Of a DNA stretch of 29,800 bases, positions 6,196 to 14,771 are shown piece after piece. Made by a program: the position numbers and the translations under genes. The stretch lies in contig JAETNO010000030.1 in assembly GCA_021768245.1 (NCBI GenBank), positions 1 through 29,800 on the forward strand, written 5' to 3'. Below the pieces are notes generated by a model. That model was not told where the DNA came from. It saw only the letters and a program-made list of their open reading frames with translations, and did not search any database. Origin of the DNA: Bacteroidaceae bacterium. Its GTDB lineage: Bacteria > Bacteroidota > Bacteroidia > Bacteroidales > Muribaculaceae. Every line of letters starts with the position of its first letter. Position 1 is the first letter of the stretch.

Positions 6196-7920
6196 ATGAA
6201 TGAACGCATAACAGGCTCTGAGGCATTGTGCCGCGCGCTGATTGCAGAGGGAGTCGACACCATATTCGGCTACCCCGGCGGACAGATTATGCCCTTCTAT
6301 GACACCTTGTATGACCACACCGACAAGCTCCACCACATCCTCACACGCCACGAGCAGGGAGCTATTCACGCAGCCCAGGGGTTCGCACGGGCTTCAGGAC
6401 GGGTCGGAGTGGTCACAGTGACTTCAGGCCCCGCCGCCACAAATGTAATCACCGGACTGAGCGACGCCAATGTTGATTCTACCCCGCTTGTCGTTATCAC
6501 CGGACAGGTGGGTGTGGCCTCCCTCGGCTCCGACGCTTTTCAGGAGACCGATGTGATGGGCATCACACTGCCTATCACCAAATGGGCCTATCAGGTGCGA
6601 AGCGCCGAAGAGATTCCATGGGCCGTGGCCCGCGCTTTCTATATCGCGTCCTCCGGACGTCCCGGTCCCGTTGTGCTCGACGTGACAAAGGATGCCCAGG
6701 TCGGGACAATGGAATGGAGCTACGAACGCACTAAATATATACGCAGCTACAATCCCGACCCGCAACTCCTGCCCGGCGACATACTCTCAGCGGCATCTCT
6801 TATCAACCGCGCTGAGCGTCCGCTCATCATCTCAGGCCATGGAGTGATGATTTCAAACGCTGAAGCTGACCTCATCGCCCTTGCCGAGAAAGCCGACATC
6901 CCCGTAGCCACGACCCTTCTCGGCCTGTCGACTATACCCTCCGACCATCCGCTGAACAAAGGCATGGTCGGCATGCACGGCAACATAGGCCCTAACTACA
7001 ATACGAACGAGGCCGACGTGATCCTGGCAATCGGCATGCGTTTCGACGACCGTGTGACCGGCATAGTGAGCCGTTACGCACCTCAGGCCAAAATCATACA
7101 TATCGACATCGACCGTGCGGAATTCAACAAGAATGTCCATGTCCACACCGCCATCCATGCCGATGCGAAAAAAGCCATCCAGGCACTCCTCCCACTGGTG
7201 AACAAGCACAAACATCCCGAATGGCTGGCAACGTTCGAGCGCCCGGAGGAAGTGGAGCGCACCCAGGTGATGCAGCGCGAGCTTGAGCCTACCGACCTCG
7301 GTCCCGACAGCGCGATGCGCATGGGCGAGGTGGTACGCAAGATTTCGGAAGCCTCCGGCAACAAGGGTATACTCGTCACCGACGTTGGTCAGAACCAGAT
7401 GATGGGTGCACGTTACTTCAAATATACTCTTCCGAAGAGCATACTCACTTCCGGAGGCCTCGGCACCATGGGCTTCTGCCTCCCTGCCGCAATCGGAGCT
7501 AAAATCTCATGTCCGGAGCGCGGCGTGTTCGCCTTTATGGGCGACGGTGGCTTCCAGATGACAATGCAGGAACTCGGCACCATCATGGAATACCGTGTCG
7601 GAGTAAAAGTCATAATCCTCAACAACAACTTCCTTGGCAACGTGCGCCAATGGCAGGCTATGTTCTACCATAACCGCTTCTCCGCCACCCCGCTTGTCAA
7701 CCCCGACTTCGTGGCCATCGCAGGTGCCTACGGAATCCCGGCCGAGCATGTGGCCACTCGCAGCGGACTCGACGGGGCCATTGAGAGGATGATGGCATGC
7801 GATGGAGCCTATCTGCTTGATGTCAACATCGAGCCGGAAGATATGGTGTTCCCAATGATAGCCCCGGGCTCGGCTATCGACGAGATACTCCTCAACGCAA
7901 CGACCAAATATAAAGCATAA
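6196..7920 (+). CDS. ilvB: Acetolactate synthase, large (catalytic) subunit
   Basis: This ThDP- and FAD-binding enzyme condenses two pyruvates to acetolactate, or pyruvate with 2-ketobutyrate to acetohydroxybutyrate, the first common step of branched-chain amino acid synthesis. The 574-residue product has the N-terminal pyrimidine-binding domain with GYPGGQ (25-30) and the catalytic glutamate in RHEQGA (E53), a central FAD-associated domain, and a C-terminal ThDP motif starting GDGGFQMTMQELGT and ending in LNNN. The neighbouring ilvN begins 19 bases later and supplies the regulatory subunit, so the holoenzyme is encoded together. Confidence 0.96.
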   Translation: MNERITGSEALCRALIAEGVDTIFGYPGGQIMPFYDTLYDHTDKLHHILTRHEQGAIHAAQGFARASGRVGVVTVTSGPAATNVITGLSDANVDSTPLVVITGQVGVASLGSDAFQETDVMGITLPITKWAYQVRSAEEIPWAVARAFYIASSGRPGPVVLDVTKDAQVGTMEWSYERTKYIRSYNPDPQLLPGDILSAASLINRAERPLIISGHGVMISNAEADLIALAEKADIPVATTLLGLSTIPSDHPLNKGMVGMHGNIGPNYNTNEADVILAIGMRFDDRVTGIVSRYAPQAKIIHIDIDRAEFNKNVHVHTAIHADAKKAIQALLPLVNKHKHPEWLATFERPEEVERTQVMQRELEPTDLGPDSAMRMGEVVRKISEASGNKGILVTDVGQNQMMGARYFKYTLPKSILTSGGLGTMGFCLPAAIGAKISCPERGVFAFMGDGGFQMTMQELGTIMEYRVGVKVIILNNNFLGNVRQWQAMFYHNRFSATPLVNPDFVAIAGAYGIPAEHVATRSGLDGAIERMMACDGAYLLDVNIEPEDMVFPMIAPGSAIDEILLNATTKYKA

Positions 7921-7939
7921 TCCCCTTCAGGCAAAAATT

Positions 7940-8494
7940 ATGGAAAAGAAACTCTTCACCATATCGGTCTTCACCGAAAACCAAGTGGGATTGCTCAACC
8001 GCATCTCAATCATCTTCACGCGCCGTGGACTCAACCTCGAGAGCGTGTCGTCAAGTGCGAGCTCAATGCATGGCATCCACAAGATGAACTTCACCTGCAC
8101 GAGCGACCGCGAGACCATGGAGAAAGTCATAAAGCAGATTGAACGCTGCATCGACGTGCTCCGCGCCTATCTCTATACCGACGACGAAATAGTCTATCAG
8201 GAAGTGGCCCTCTACAAGGTTCCCACCCAGAAACTTCTCGACGAGAAGGACTTCGAGCGCATCATCCGCGTCCACAACGCCCGCATCCTCGAGTTGACGA
8301 GAGAATACACCATACTCGAGAAGACCGGTCACGAAAGCGAGACACAGGCCCTATATGAACTGCTCACTAAATATGGCATATTGCAATTCATCCGTTCGGG
8401 ACGAATCTGCATCACCAAATCGCCGACCGAGCACTTCACCCAATTTCTCAAGGAACAGGAAACTCGCCGCTTAGCGATTGAAAAGGAAGAATAG
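7940..8494 (+). CDS. ilvN: Acetolactate synthase, small (regulatory) subunit
   Basis: The 184-residue product starts with an ACT domain (about residues 5-80, with FTISVFTENQVGLLNRISII), which binds valine and passes feedback inhibition to the large subunit. The C-terminal part (about 90-165) matches the second domain of the longer IlvH/IlvN type that stimulates catalysis. It lies immediately downstream of ilvB, 11 bases before the thioesterase gene. The length fits the IlvH-like class rather than the short E. coli IlvN. Confidence 0.94.
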   Translation: MEKKLFTISVFTENQVGLLNRISIIFTRRGLNLESVSSSASSMHGIHKMNFTCTSDRETMEKVIKQIERCIDVLRAYLYTDDEIVYQEVALYKVPTQKLLDEKDFERIIRVHNARILELTREYTILEKTGHESETQALYELLTKYGILQFIRSGRICITKSPTEHFTQFLKEQETRRLAIEKEE

Positions 8495-8505
8495 ACCCTC
8501 ATCAA

Positions 8506-9255
8506 ATGGCTGAAAAAATCTTTTCACGTGAATTTTTCCTTCCCGCGTCGGAGGTCAACGCCCAGCGCGAGATGCCACTTTCACGCCTCGTCACCACTAT
8601 AATCGACGTCGCCACCGGCCATGCCAACCTTCTCGGCATAGGATTTGACCGCATGATTCGCGAAGGTATCTCATGGGTGCTGAGCCGTCTGACAATCGAC
8701 ATCTCCGAAATGCCTTCCGTCAACCGCTCCTACCGCATGGACACATGGGTTGAAAGCGTCAGCAGGCTCTTCTCTGAGCGTGACTTCGAGATGATTGACA
8801 CTGCTACGGGACGTCCGGTGCTCCATGCCCACTCCACATGGATGGCAATCAATATGTCCACACGACGCCCCGGCGACCTAACGCCGATTTTCGACGGTCT
8901 CGATGTAGTCTCCGGGCGTGGCTATGACGGTGAAAAGGGAGGCAAACTTGTCCCGATTGTGGAACGCGGGATGGAGAGCCGATATCGCTTTGCTGTCTCC
9001 GACATCGACGTCAACTGCCATGTCACTACCCGTCGTTATATAGACCTGATTACCGATATGTGGCCCCTTGACCACTACGACACCCATTCCATCACCCGCT
9101 TTGAAGTGGCCTTCAAACACGAGGCCCGCTACGGCGAGGAAGCCTGCGTCATAAAGACGCCCCATGAAGGGAGCCCGCAGGTGGCCGACGTCCAGATTGA
9201 CGTCAACGACACGCCCTGCTGCATATCGCGAATCCATTTCATACAACGCAATTGA
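8506..9255 (+). CDS. Acyl-ACP thioesterase (FatA/FatB-like)
   Basis: This double hot-dog protein of 249 residues would hydrolyse acyl-acyl-carrier-protein to free fatty acid. The N-terminal hot dog carries DVATGHANLLG, and the second carries VSDIDVNCHVTTRRYIDL, the family's D-x-D-x-N-x-H-V segment with the catalytic asparagine and histidine. It sits inside the ilv operon, 11 bases after ilvN and 50 before ilvC, an arrangement I recall from other Bacteroidales. The link may be branched-chain acyl groups, which are built from the same 2-keto acids, but that is inference. Substrate length is not visible from sequence. Confidence 0.88.
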   Translation: MAEKIFSREFFLPASEVNAQREMPLSRLVTTIIDVATGHANLLGIGFDRMIREGISWVLSRLTIDISEMPSVNRSYRMDTWVESVSRLFSERDFEMIDTATGRPVLHAHSTWMAINMSTRRPGDLTPIFDGLDVVSGRGYDGEKGGKLVPIVERGMESRYRFAVSDIDVNCHVTTRRYIDLITDMWPLDHYDTHSITRFEVAFKHEARYGEEACVIKTPHEGSPQVADVQIDVNDTPCCISRIHFIQRN

Positions 9256-9305
9256 AATTATTTATAAAAAACAGGAATATATCATTTTAAAATCATACAG
9301 CAACT

Positions 9306-10349
9306 ATGGCAAAATTAAATTTCGGCGGCGTTGAAGAAACCGTCATCACCCGCGAAGAATTCCCCCTCGAAAAGGCACGCGAAGTGCTCAAAGACGAAAC
9401 TATAGCCGTAATCGGCTACGGAGTCCAGGGCCCAGGCCAGGGTCTCGACCTCCGCGACAATGGTTTCAACGTGATTGTAGGCCAGCGTGAAGGCAAGACC
9501 TACGAGAAAGCAGTGGCCGACGGATGGGTTCCCGGCGAAACACTCTTCTCAATCGAGGAAGCATGCAAACGAGGCACCATCATCATGTGCCTTCTCAGCG
9601 ACGCAGCCGTTATTTCACAGTGGCCTGTAATCAAGAAGCACCTCACTCCCGGCAAAGCCCTCTATTTCAGCCATGGTTTCGCCATCAACTGGAGCGACCG
9701 CACAGGCGTAGTCCCTCCCTCCGACGTCGACGTCATCATGGTTGCCCCAAAAGGCTCAGGCACAATGCTCCGCATCCTCTTTAAGGAAGGCAAAGGCACC
9801 AACTCAAGCTTCGCCGTTTATCAGGATGCCACAGGCCGTGCGCTTGAACGCACACTCGCTCTCGGTATCGGCATCGGCTCAGGCTACCTCTTCGAGACCA
9901 CATTCCAGCGCGAGGCTGTCAGCGACCTCACCGGCGAACGCGGCTCACTCATGGGCGCAATCCAGGGCCTCCTCCTCGCCCAGTATGAAGTGCTCCGTGA
10001 AAACGGCCACACCCCCTCCGAAGCTTTCAACGAGACCGTAGAGGAACTCACTCAGTCGCTCATGCCCCTCTTCGCAGCCAAAGGCATGGACTGGATGTAT
10101 GCCAACTGCTCCACTACCGCACAGCGTGGCGCGCTCGACTGGATGGGCCCGTTCCACGACGCAATCAAACCCGTGGTACGCGACCTTTACGAAAGCGTGA
10201 AGACAGGTCGTGAGGCCCAGCGCTCAATCGACTCAAACACCCAGCCCGACTATCGCGAGAAACTTGAGGAAGAACTCAAGGCACTCCGCGAAAGCGAAAT
10301 GTGGCGCGCCGGCGCAACCGTCCGCACCCTCCGCCCCGAAAACTGCTAA
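9306..10349 (+). CDS. ilvC: Ketol-acid reductoisomerase
   Basis: IlvC isomerises and reduces acetolactate or acetohydroxybutyrate to the dihydroxy acid used by IlvD, needing Mg2+ and NAD(P)H. The 347-residue protein shows the Rossmann GYGVQG motif (38-43), a cofactor-specificity loop VGQREGKTYEKA (58-69), the metal ligands in SDLTGE (D207, E211), FNETVEEL (E243, E247) and the serine of ANCSTT (S269). The basic and hydroxyl residues of the loop fit NADPH, though this is not certain. It is the last gene of the operon, and a strong terminator follows within 50 bases. Leucine-branch genes are not in the window. Confidence 0.96.
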   Translation: MAKLNFGGVEETVITREEFPLEKAREVLKDETIAVIGYGVQGPGQGLDLRDNGFNVIVGQREGKTYEKAVADGWVPGETLFSIEEACKRGTIIMCLLSDAAVISQWPVIKKHLTPGKALYFSHGFAINWSDRTGVVPPSDVDVIMVAPKGSGTMLRILFKEGKGTNSSFAVYQDATGRALERTLALGIGIGSGYLFETTFQREAVSDLTGERGSLMGAIQGLLLAQYEVLRENGHTPSEAFNETVEELTQSLMPLFAAKGMDWMYANCSTTAQRGALDWMGPFHDAIKPVVRDLYESVKTGREAQRSIDSNTQPDYREKLEEELKALRESEMWRAGATVRTLRPENC

Positions 10350-10397
10350 AAAGTCTCCCCGACTTATATAAAAAGGTATATAATACCCTAATAGAAA

Positions 10398-10437
10398 AAT
10401 CCGCCCCTGCCATAAACATCTGTGGCAGGGGCGGATT
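10398..10437. terminator. Strong convergent terminator after ilvC
   Basis: AATCCGCCCCTGCCA (10398-10412) and TGGCAGGGGCGGATT (10423-10437) form a perfect 15-bp, GC-rich stem with a 10-base loop. The minus strand continues into ATTTTTC, giving a classic U-tract for the operon arriving from the right. It probably ends transcripts from both sides. Confidence 0.85.
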
Positions 10438-10450
10438 ACATAATCAATTG

Positions 10451-11797
10451 TTATATCTGTAGTGATTTCTGAGCATGCAATATAGCCCTTAACAGGACAT
10501 CGATGTTATCATCTAAAAATCCAATCGAGGTGGCATAACCTCTTCGTATAATCCTCAAAACGTCCTCATATTCATTTAAATCCGCACTGACTATATCTGA
10601 AATCCCAATGGATTGATGGCGACCGTCGGCAATGAACTCAAGAGCATTGGGAAATACATACACTTTACATGCCACCAACTGACCACAGACCTTAAACGAA
10701 TCACCTTCATCCAAATCATCTTCTGTCGAGTTCACTATTTTTCGAGCAAACTCCGCCGAACATTGATATAGACATTTCCGGCCTTTAGCAATCGGGTCTG
10801 ATATCTCAAATGGCTCGAATGTTTGATTCAAAACCATTTCATTTGCTTTATACTTAGCCCGTTCAATCACCTTTTGTAGAATCGGATATGCCAAAAACAT
10901 TCGAGATCCTCTGAACGAATACTCAGATTCGCCCCTTTTTGAACACACCGTTATATCAAGTGTATCTTCTGCGCTATTATCCCTGGGAGTGAACTCTACC
11001 TCCGCATGTGCAAGTGAAATCTTCATATCATCACATCTTAACGTGCCTCCCGTGATTATTAAGATAGAATTTATCTCTGAGTCTGAATCCTCTGCCCCCT
11101 CTATATTAATATCCTGAAATGGGTCATAAGGGGTGTAGGTACACGGCAAGGATATCGACGGTTTTTCATCTATATACCTATCAATATTTTCTGAGAGATT
11201 CTTAATAGCTTCCTCGCGAGCCTCAGTCTGCCAGGGAAGAATACGATAATAAAGCTTTAAGGTTCCATACGTAAACCGTTCACTTTCTCCATCAAATTCA
11301 TCAATGGCCTTTAACAATCCTGAAAGCGTTTTTGAATTTTTAATTCTATCAATACATCTATCGAATTGGTCCCCTACTATGGGAGCTGTTCTATCAACAA
11401 ATTTATCTATCTCAGCCGATAGCTCAGGGGTATTGTAGTATGCAAGAGTGTCAATCGGATCATCAGCACTGTAAGAAATATCATCAAAAGTCCTTATTTC
11501 TTTCAATCTTCTTTTCGCCCATTCAACACTACGTTTTTTAACATCATTCATAAGAGCTGTATTTTTCTCGACCGAAGGCCAAGCAGAAATTTCATTTGCG
11601 ATATTAAGCGTATTATTCGCGATAGAATTATCCACAGATTCAAGAAATTCCTTGTATTCCGAGACGGCATTGCTCTTCTTATAAAATATATAACCGCATA
11701 CTACCAATGCCAAAAACGTCCAAAAGAAGGATATTGGCAATAAAAATAACACGACAGGAATAGCTATTAGCCACCAGTTCTGTTTAATCACTTCCAT
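10451..11797 (-). CDS. Membrane-anchored protein with C-terminal PH-like module, unknown function
   Basis: I do not recognise this 448-residue protein. The N-terminus has a hydrophobic hairpin (about residues 8-38, IAIPVVLFLLPISFFWTFLA and onward) and then about 400 soluble residues. There is a helical middle rich in charged residues and an acidic stretch (GAEDSDSEIN) before a beta-rich C-terminal half. The last about 70 residues (from VFPNALEFIADG to the end) resemble the end of the next gene upstream and have the strand pattern plus final helix of bacterial PH-like domains. It is the last gene of a three-gene operon, 47 bases after its neighbour. Codon use is AT-rich compared with the ilv genes, consistent with acquisition. 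Confidence 0.75.
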   Translation of the reverse strand: MEVIKQNWWLIAIPVVLFLLPISFFWTFLALVVCGYIFYKKSNAVSEYKEFLESVDNSIANNTLNIANEISAWPSVEKNTALMNDVKKRSVEWAKRRLKEIRTFDDISYSADDPIDTLAYYNTPELSAEIDKFVDRTAPIVGDQFDRCIDRIKNSKTLSGLLKAIDEFDGESERFTYGTLKLYYRILPWQTEAREEAIKNLSENIDRYIDEKPSISLPCTYTPYDPFQDINIEGAEDSDSEINSILIITGGTLRCDDMKISLAHAEVEFTPRDNSAEDTLDITVCSKRGESEYSFRGSRMFLAYPILQKVIERAKYKANEMVLNQTFEPFEISDPIAKGRKCLYQCSAEFARKIVNSTEDDLDEGDSFKVCGQLVACKVYVFPNALEFIADGRHQSIGISDIVSADLNEYEDVLRIIRRGYATSIGFLDDNIDVLLRAILHAQKSLQI

Positions 11798-11844
11798 AAT
11801 GAATCTTTGTTAAATTTATAATTAATATTTCGTCAATTTTAAAG

Positions 11845-12858
11845 TTACCTATCAGAATATTGTAGGTTTTCAATGGCGGATGCAAACGCAAGGACATCAT
11901 CAGGGTCTCCTTTAAACCCGAAGCCGACATCCATGTCATTAGGTCTTATTATCAATATCCCTCCGTACGGATAACTGACTGTAGCTTCAAAATCATTGAT
12001 ATCCAACACATGCTTTTCTCCTTCTATGATAAATTCAAAAGTTCTCGGGAATTGGCAGACAAAACTCTCAACCGTAGTATTTATCGAATCATCAATCATA
12101 TAACTATATCCTGATATTTCGGGACAATAAAACAGCTTTGCGGCAACGAAACAGAGACGGCCATCAGAAGTTTCAATCCCGGGGGTTGTCCCTTCAACAG
12201 CAATCTGTCTTATGGAATCCAGCTCATGGGCTCTCCTGTCTTTAGCAATACTTTCATTCTCGCATATAGCCTCCATGTATTCCCTTAATTCTTTTTCCCT
12301 GAATTTATAGACTATATTATTGCGAGGAGTGCTTACCTCTAAAAACAAACCATTGTCTATCATCACATTGCAATCTGCCATATTCACGACATAGACTCTT
12401 CCGATACTATCTGTCCAGCTAATCCTATCAGTGGTAATTGACATATCCACCCATTCAAATCCATGATTATAAATTTCATCCGCAGAACCCGCACTCCCGA
12501 CATAGCGACATCGGACTTCATATTTTTGGCCGGCATTAATCCTACCGGCATAATCAATATTTTCTATCGCGAGCCGCGTCATTTCATCCATAGCATTTTC
12601 CCTGACAAGCCGTTCTCTTTCTAACTCATCCTTCTTCTCTACATTAGCTATCGCGTTCATAAGGAATATGACGAAATATGGTGCAATAAATGCCGTCAAA
12701 GTCATTATTGTCCGGCTTTTAAACAGGGCCAAAGGACTAAAATGATACAAGTCAGACAGAGATAAGCGTAATGGATAAAATCTCCATGTAAAAACTGCGG
12801 CAACCAGACTGACCGGTATAGCGATGATAATTAATATCACCAATAATAATGTTGACAT
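11845..12858 (-). CDS. Membrane protein with cytoplasmic PH-like C-terminus, unknown function
   Basis: The protein is 337 residues from the ATG at 12858. A longer frame to 12933 would overlap the upstream gene and lacks a hydrophobic start. Two transmembrane helices (about 4-24, LLLVILIIIAIPVSLVAAVF, and about 50-70, TLTAFIAPYFVIFLMNAI) are followed by a charged coiled-coil-like linker (KKDELERERLVREN) and a beta-rich domain. The end (TFEFIIEGEKHVLDINDF through the terminal helix) parallels the end of the following gene, so the pair may have arisen by duplication of that module. The predicted topology puts the domain in the cytoplasm. It is the middle gene of the operon, 20 bases after the UDG-like gene. 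Confidence 0.75.
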   Translation of the reverse strand: MSTLLLVILIIIAIPVSLVAAVFTWRFYPLRLSLSDLYHFSPLALFKSRTIMTLTAFIAPYFVIFLMNAIANVEKKDELERERLVRENAMDEMTRLAIENIDYAGRINAGQKYEVRCRYVGSAGSADEIYNHGFEWVDMSITTDRISWTDSIGRVYVVNMADCNVMIDNGLFLEVSTPRNNIVYKFREKELREYMEAICENESIAKDRRAHELDSIRQIAVEGTTPGIETSDGRLCFVAAKLFYCPEISGYSYMIDDSINTTVESFVCQFPRTFEFIIEGEKHVLDINDFEATVSYPYGGILIIRPNDMDVGFGFKGDPDDVLAFASAIENLQYSDR

Positions 12859-12878
12859 GGTATTATAATTTTTGCGTA

Positions 12879-13586
12879 TTATTGATATATCGGACTTAGC
12901 TCCCCTTTCAAGAATGTCGCAATCGCGCCCCAATCATCGTTGGATATGCGCCCCGAAGGATGAGGGATACCATAAACAGGAATATCATTCCATAACCCTC
13001 TGACGACACTACGCGTAGAAATTATCTTCTCTCCGCAGTAAATATGTGACGGTCGAAATATTTCCTTTTGACGGAAACAGAATTTGTTATCAATCAGATT
13101 AAAACATTCGTTGACAGACAGGCATACTATAGCCTTTGGGCATAATATTCCATGTATCAGTTCCGAGGTAAAGTCAAGACACATGTCAATAGCGCTATTT
13201 ATTCCATTAATCCGTTTCAAATCAGCCACATCCTTACTACCGAAATACACAGCATTGAAGAACACAAAATTACCGTCCTCCAGCGGTCGTGTAAAACTGA
13301 CATATTTCATCGCGTTATAAAATCTCCTCCAAACCTTCCATGTCAACCTTTCGGGAGTATAGAATGATGGATTGCCTGTATAAAACCTATTGACATCAAC
13401 TCCATCAAATCCCCAGTCTTCATGAGGATTATAACCAAGAATAACTATATGGTCCGAACCGTCTAAAATAGGTTTGGACTGAAAAGTAGCACAATGTCTC
13501 CCGCCTGGGCCAAGCGTAGGTCCTGTATCCTCAAGGAAAGTGCACACTCTTTCCACCCATTGAGAGTAAAGTTTTTCTAAATCCAT
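12879..13586 (-). CDS. Uracil-DNA glycosylase superfamily-like protein
   Basis: The 235-residue protein carries the two hallmark motifs of the UDG fold in the right order and spacing: a strand ending in VILGYNPHEDWG (residues 48-59, corresponding to the GQDPY/GExPG loop) and VYGIPHPSGR (204-213, the HPS loop that contacts the flipped base). A FFNAVYFGS segment (109-117) matches the middle conserved asparagine strand. Family 4/5 iron-sulfur cysteine spacing is absent. It may be a DNA repair or nucleic-acid-binding enzyme, or an inactive fold member; the substrate cannot be told. It is first in an operon with two membrane proteins, an unusual setting for a base-excision enzyme. The start ATG is at 13586. 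Confidence 0.7.
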   Translation of the reverse strand: MDLEKLYSQWVERVCTFLEDTGPTLGPGGRHCATFQSKPILDGSDHIVILGYNPHEDWGFDGVDVNRFYTGNPSFYTPERLTWKVWRRFYNAMKYVSFTRPLEDGNFVFFNAVYFGSKDVADLKRINGINSAIDMCLDFTSELIHGILCPKAIVCLSVNECFNLIDNKFCFRQKEIFRPSHIYCGEKIISTRSVVRGLWNDIPVYGIPHPSGRISNDDWGAIATFLKGELSPIYQ

Positions 13587-13648
13587 AATCAGTCTACCGA
13601 CATTACTTACCTGACTCTCTCCGGAAAGCGAAACTATTTCTTTGTAAC

Positions 13649-14029
13649 AAAAAATAAAAGCGTGAGAGCCACACTTGTTGCCCGTCCCGCTTTTCGAGGC
13701 TCTGGAATTGCCCTGTATGGTAGAACGGACAACGCAGAAGCCTCACGCAGAATATGATATAATATTTCATAGCCCACACTCTCGCGTAAGCTATAAATAT
13801 TGATATACATATCCACAAGGCATCTACCGTTGCATCACTCCTGACCATACATTGAATTTTCCAGATTCCGAAAAGCCAAGAAAGAGCGTCAAGTAAATAC
13901 GCTTTCTATTATGTCATTGCTCCAGCTTATAGCTAAAGCGAAATCACCGACCCTCCCGCATAGCCCATGACCAAAGTTTGCTCTACCGAGCATTGCCATA
14001 ATCTCAGGCACTCTGCGTGAAGCGGTCTG
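13649..14029 (-). ncRNA. Candidate structured RNA, about 380 nt
   Basis: This 580-base gap has no convincing gene, but its minus strand looks like a transcription unit. A TATATTTG -7 motif (14043-14036) is preceded 21 bases upstream by CTTG. At the far end GCGTGAG (minus, 13748-13742) pairs with CTCACGC (13666-13660), followed by TTTTATTTTTT. Inside that stem GTTG/CAAC and TCC/GGA pairs extend the helix. Another hairpin pairs AGAAAGCGT with ACGCTCTTTCT near 13880-13910. It does not match RNase P, tmRNA or SRP RNA motifs. A 6S-like RNA or a decayed repeat are alternatives. Short minus-strand frames inside are probably not real. Confidence 0.3.
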
Positions 14030-14167
14030 CGACAGCAAATATAATCAGAATTTTCCAATTATAACAAGAATAAATTTAAATTAAACTGAAAAATAAACAG
14101 AATTGACTATCTTCATGTTCTTTAATCCAACGATTTAAATCACCTATATCATCAATTCTATCAGATT

Positions 14168-14447
14168 ATGGCCAAGAAAAAAGATAAAACGATATTTCCT
14201 GAAGAGATATCTGAATATTTTCAGGATTTTTTTACAAAACCATCATAACGCAAAAATGATGATTATGACAGCCGCTGCTGAAATGGGTGTCACAGCATTG
14301 GAATATTCAGACTCCATTCAGGCCTATAATTCCGGTGGGCAATATGAAGAAGAAAGGGAATTCCCGACATATTTGTTGTTCGGCAATTCCCTAAGAGAGC
14401 TTGTGGAGGAAGTGACTGCTATACCCGATGCCGATAAAAAACACTAA
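14168..14447 (+). pseudogene. Small acidic protein gene split by a one-base frameshift
   Basis: A 26-codon frame (MAKKKDKTIFPEEISEYFQDFF, stop at 14246-14248) is followed in the +1 frame by a 63-codon frame from ATG 14256. The two join without interruption if one T is removed from the run of seven T at 14227-14233. That gives a 92-residue protein (FQDFLQNHHNAKMMIMTAAAE across the join) with an acidic C-terminal half. This points to a recent slippage mutation, a sequencing error in the homopolymer, or recoding. No family is recognised. Alternatively only the second frame (14256-14447) is a gene. Confidence 0.45.
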
Positions 14448-14514
14448 GATTGAAGATACAGCTCAGGGATGTGACCAAATCGCCTACATGGTGTGAGGTG
14501 GATGTCCGTAACGC

Positions 14515-14547
14515 AGACAGGCCACATTAAACTTATGTGGCCAGTCT
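14515..14547. other. Long hairpin in the 14448-14771 gap
   Basis: AGAC-A-GGCCACAT (14515-14527) mirrors ATGTGGCC-A-GTCT (14535-14547) with a seven-base loop and one A/A mismatch. It could be a terminator for the small gene upstream, although the following sequence is only moderately T-rich. The rest of this 320-base gap shows no gene I can support. Confidence 0.4.
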
Positions 14548-14771
14548 ATCTGGTAATCAAAATTCTATATTTATTTTCTTACTTTTTCTTAAACTGGTAA
14601 GTTCCATAGATGCAAACCAAGACATCTACCATTGCAAAGTCCCTGGCAGTTTAAGAAGTTTGCGAAGTTTCTAAAGACCGGAACAAAGCGTACAGTAAAC
14701 GCTCCCAAATGTAAATCCCATCATTCCATAGGAACAATGTTATGACAAAATTATAAAATAATTCAATAAAA

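Noticed and set aside
13603..13848. 81-residue minus-strand frame upstream of the UDG-like gene
   Set aside because: Composition is not protein-like, it overlaps another frame, and the segment coincides with paired stems and a U-tract, so a structured RNA or decayed DNA explains it better.
13649..14029. RNase P RNA, tmRNA or SRP RNA in the islet gap
   Set aside because: The conserved blocks of these RNAs (for example GAGGAAAGTCC of RNase P or the tRNA-like end of tmRNA) are absent.
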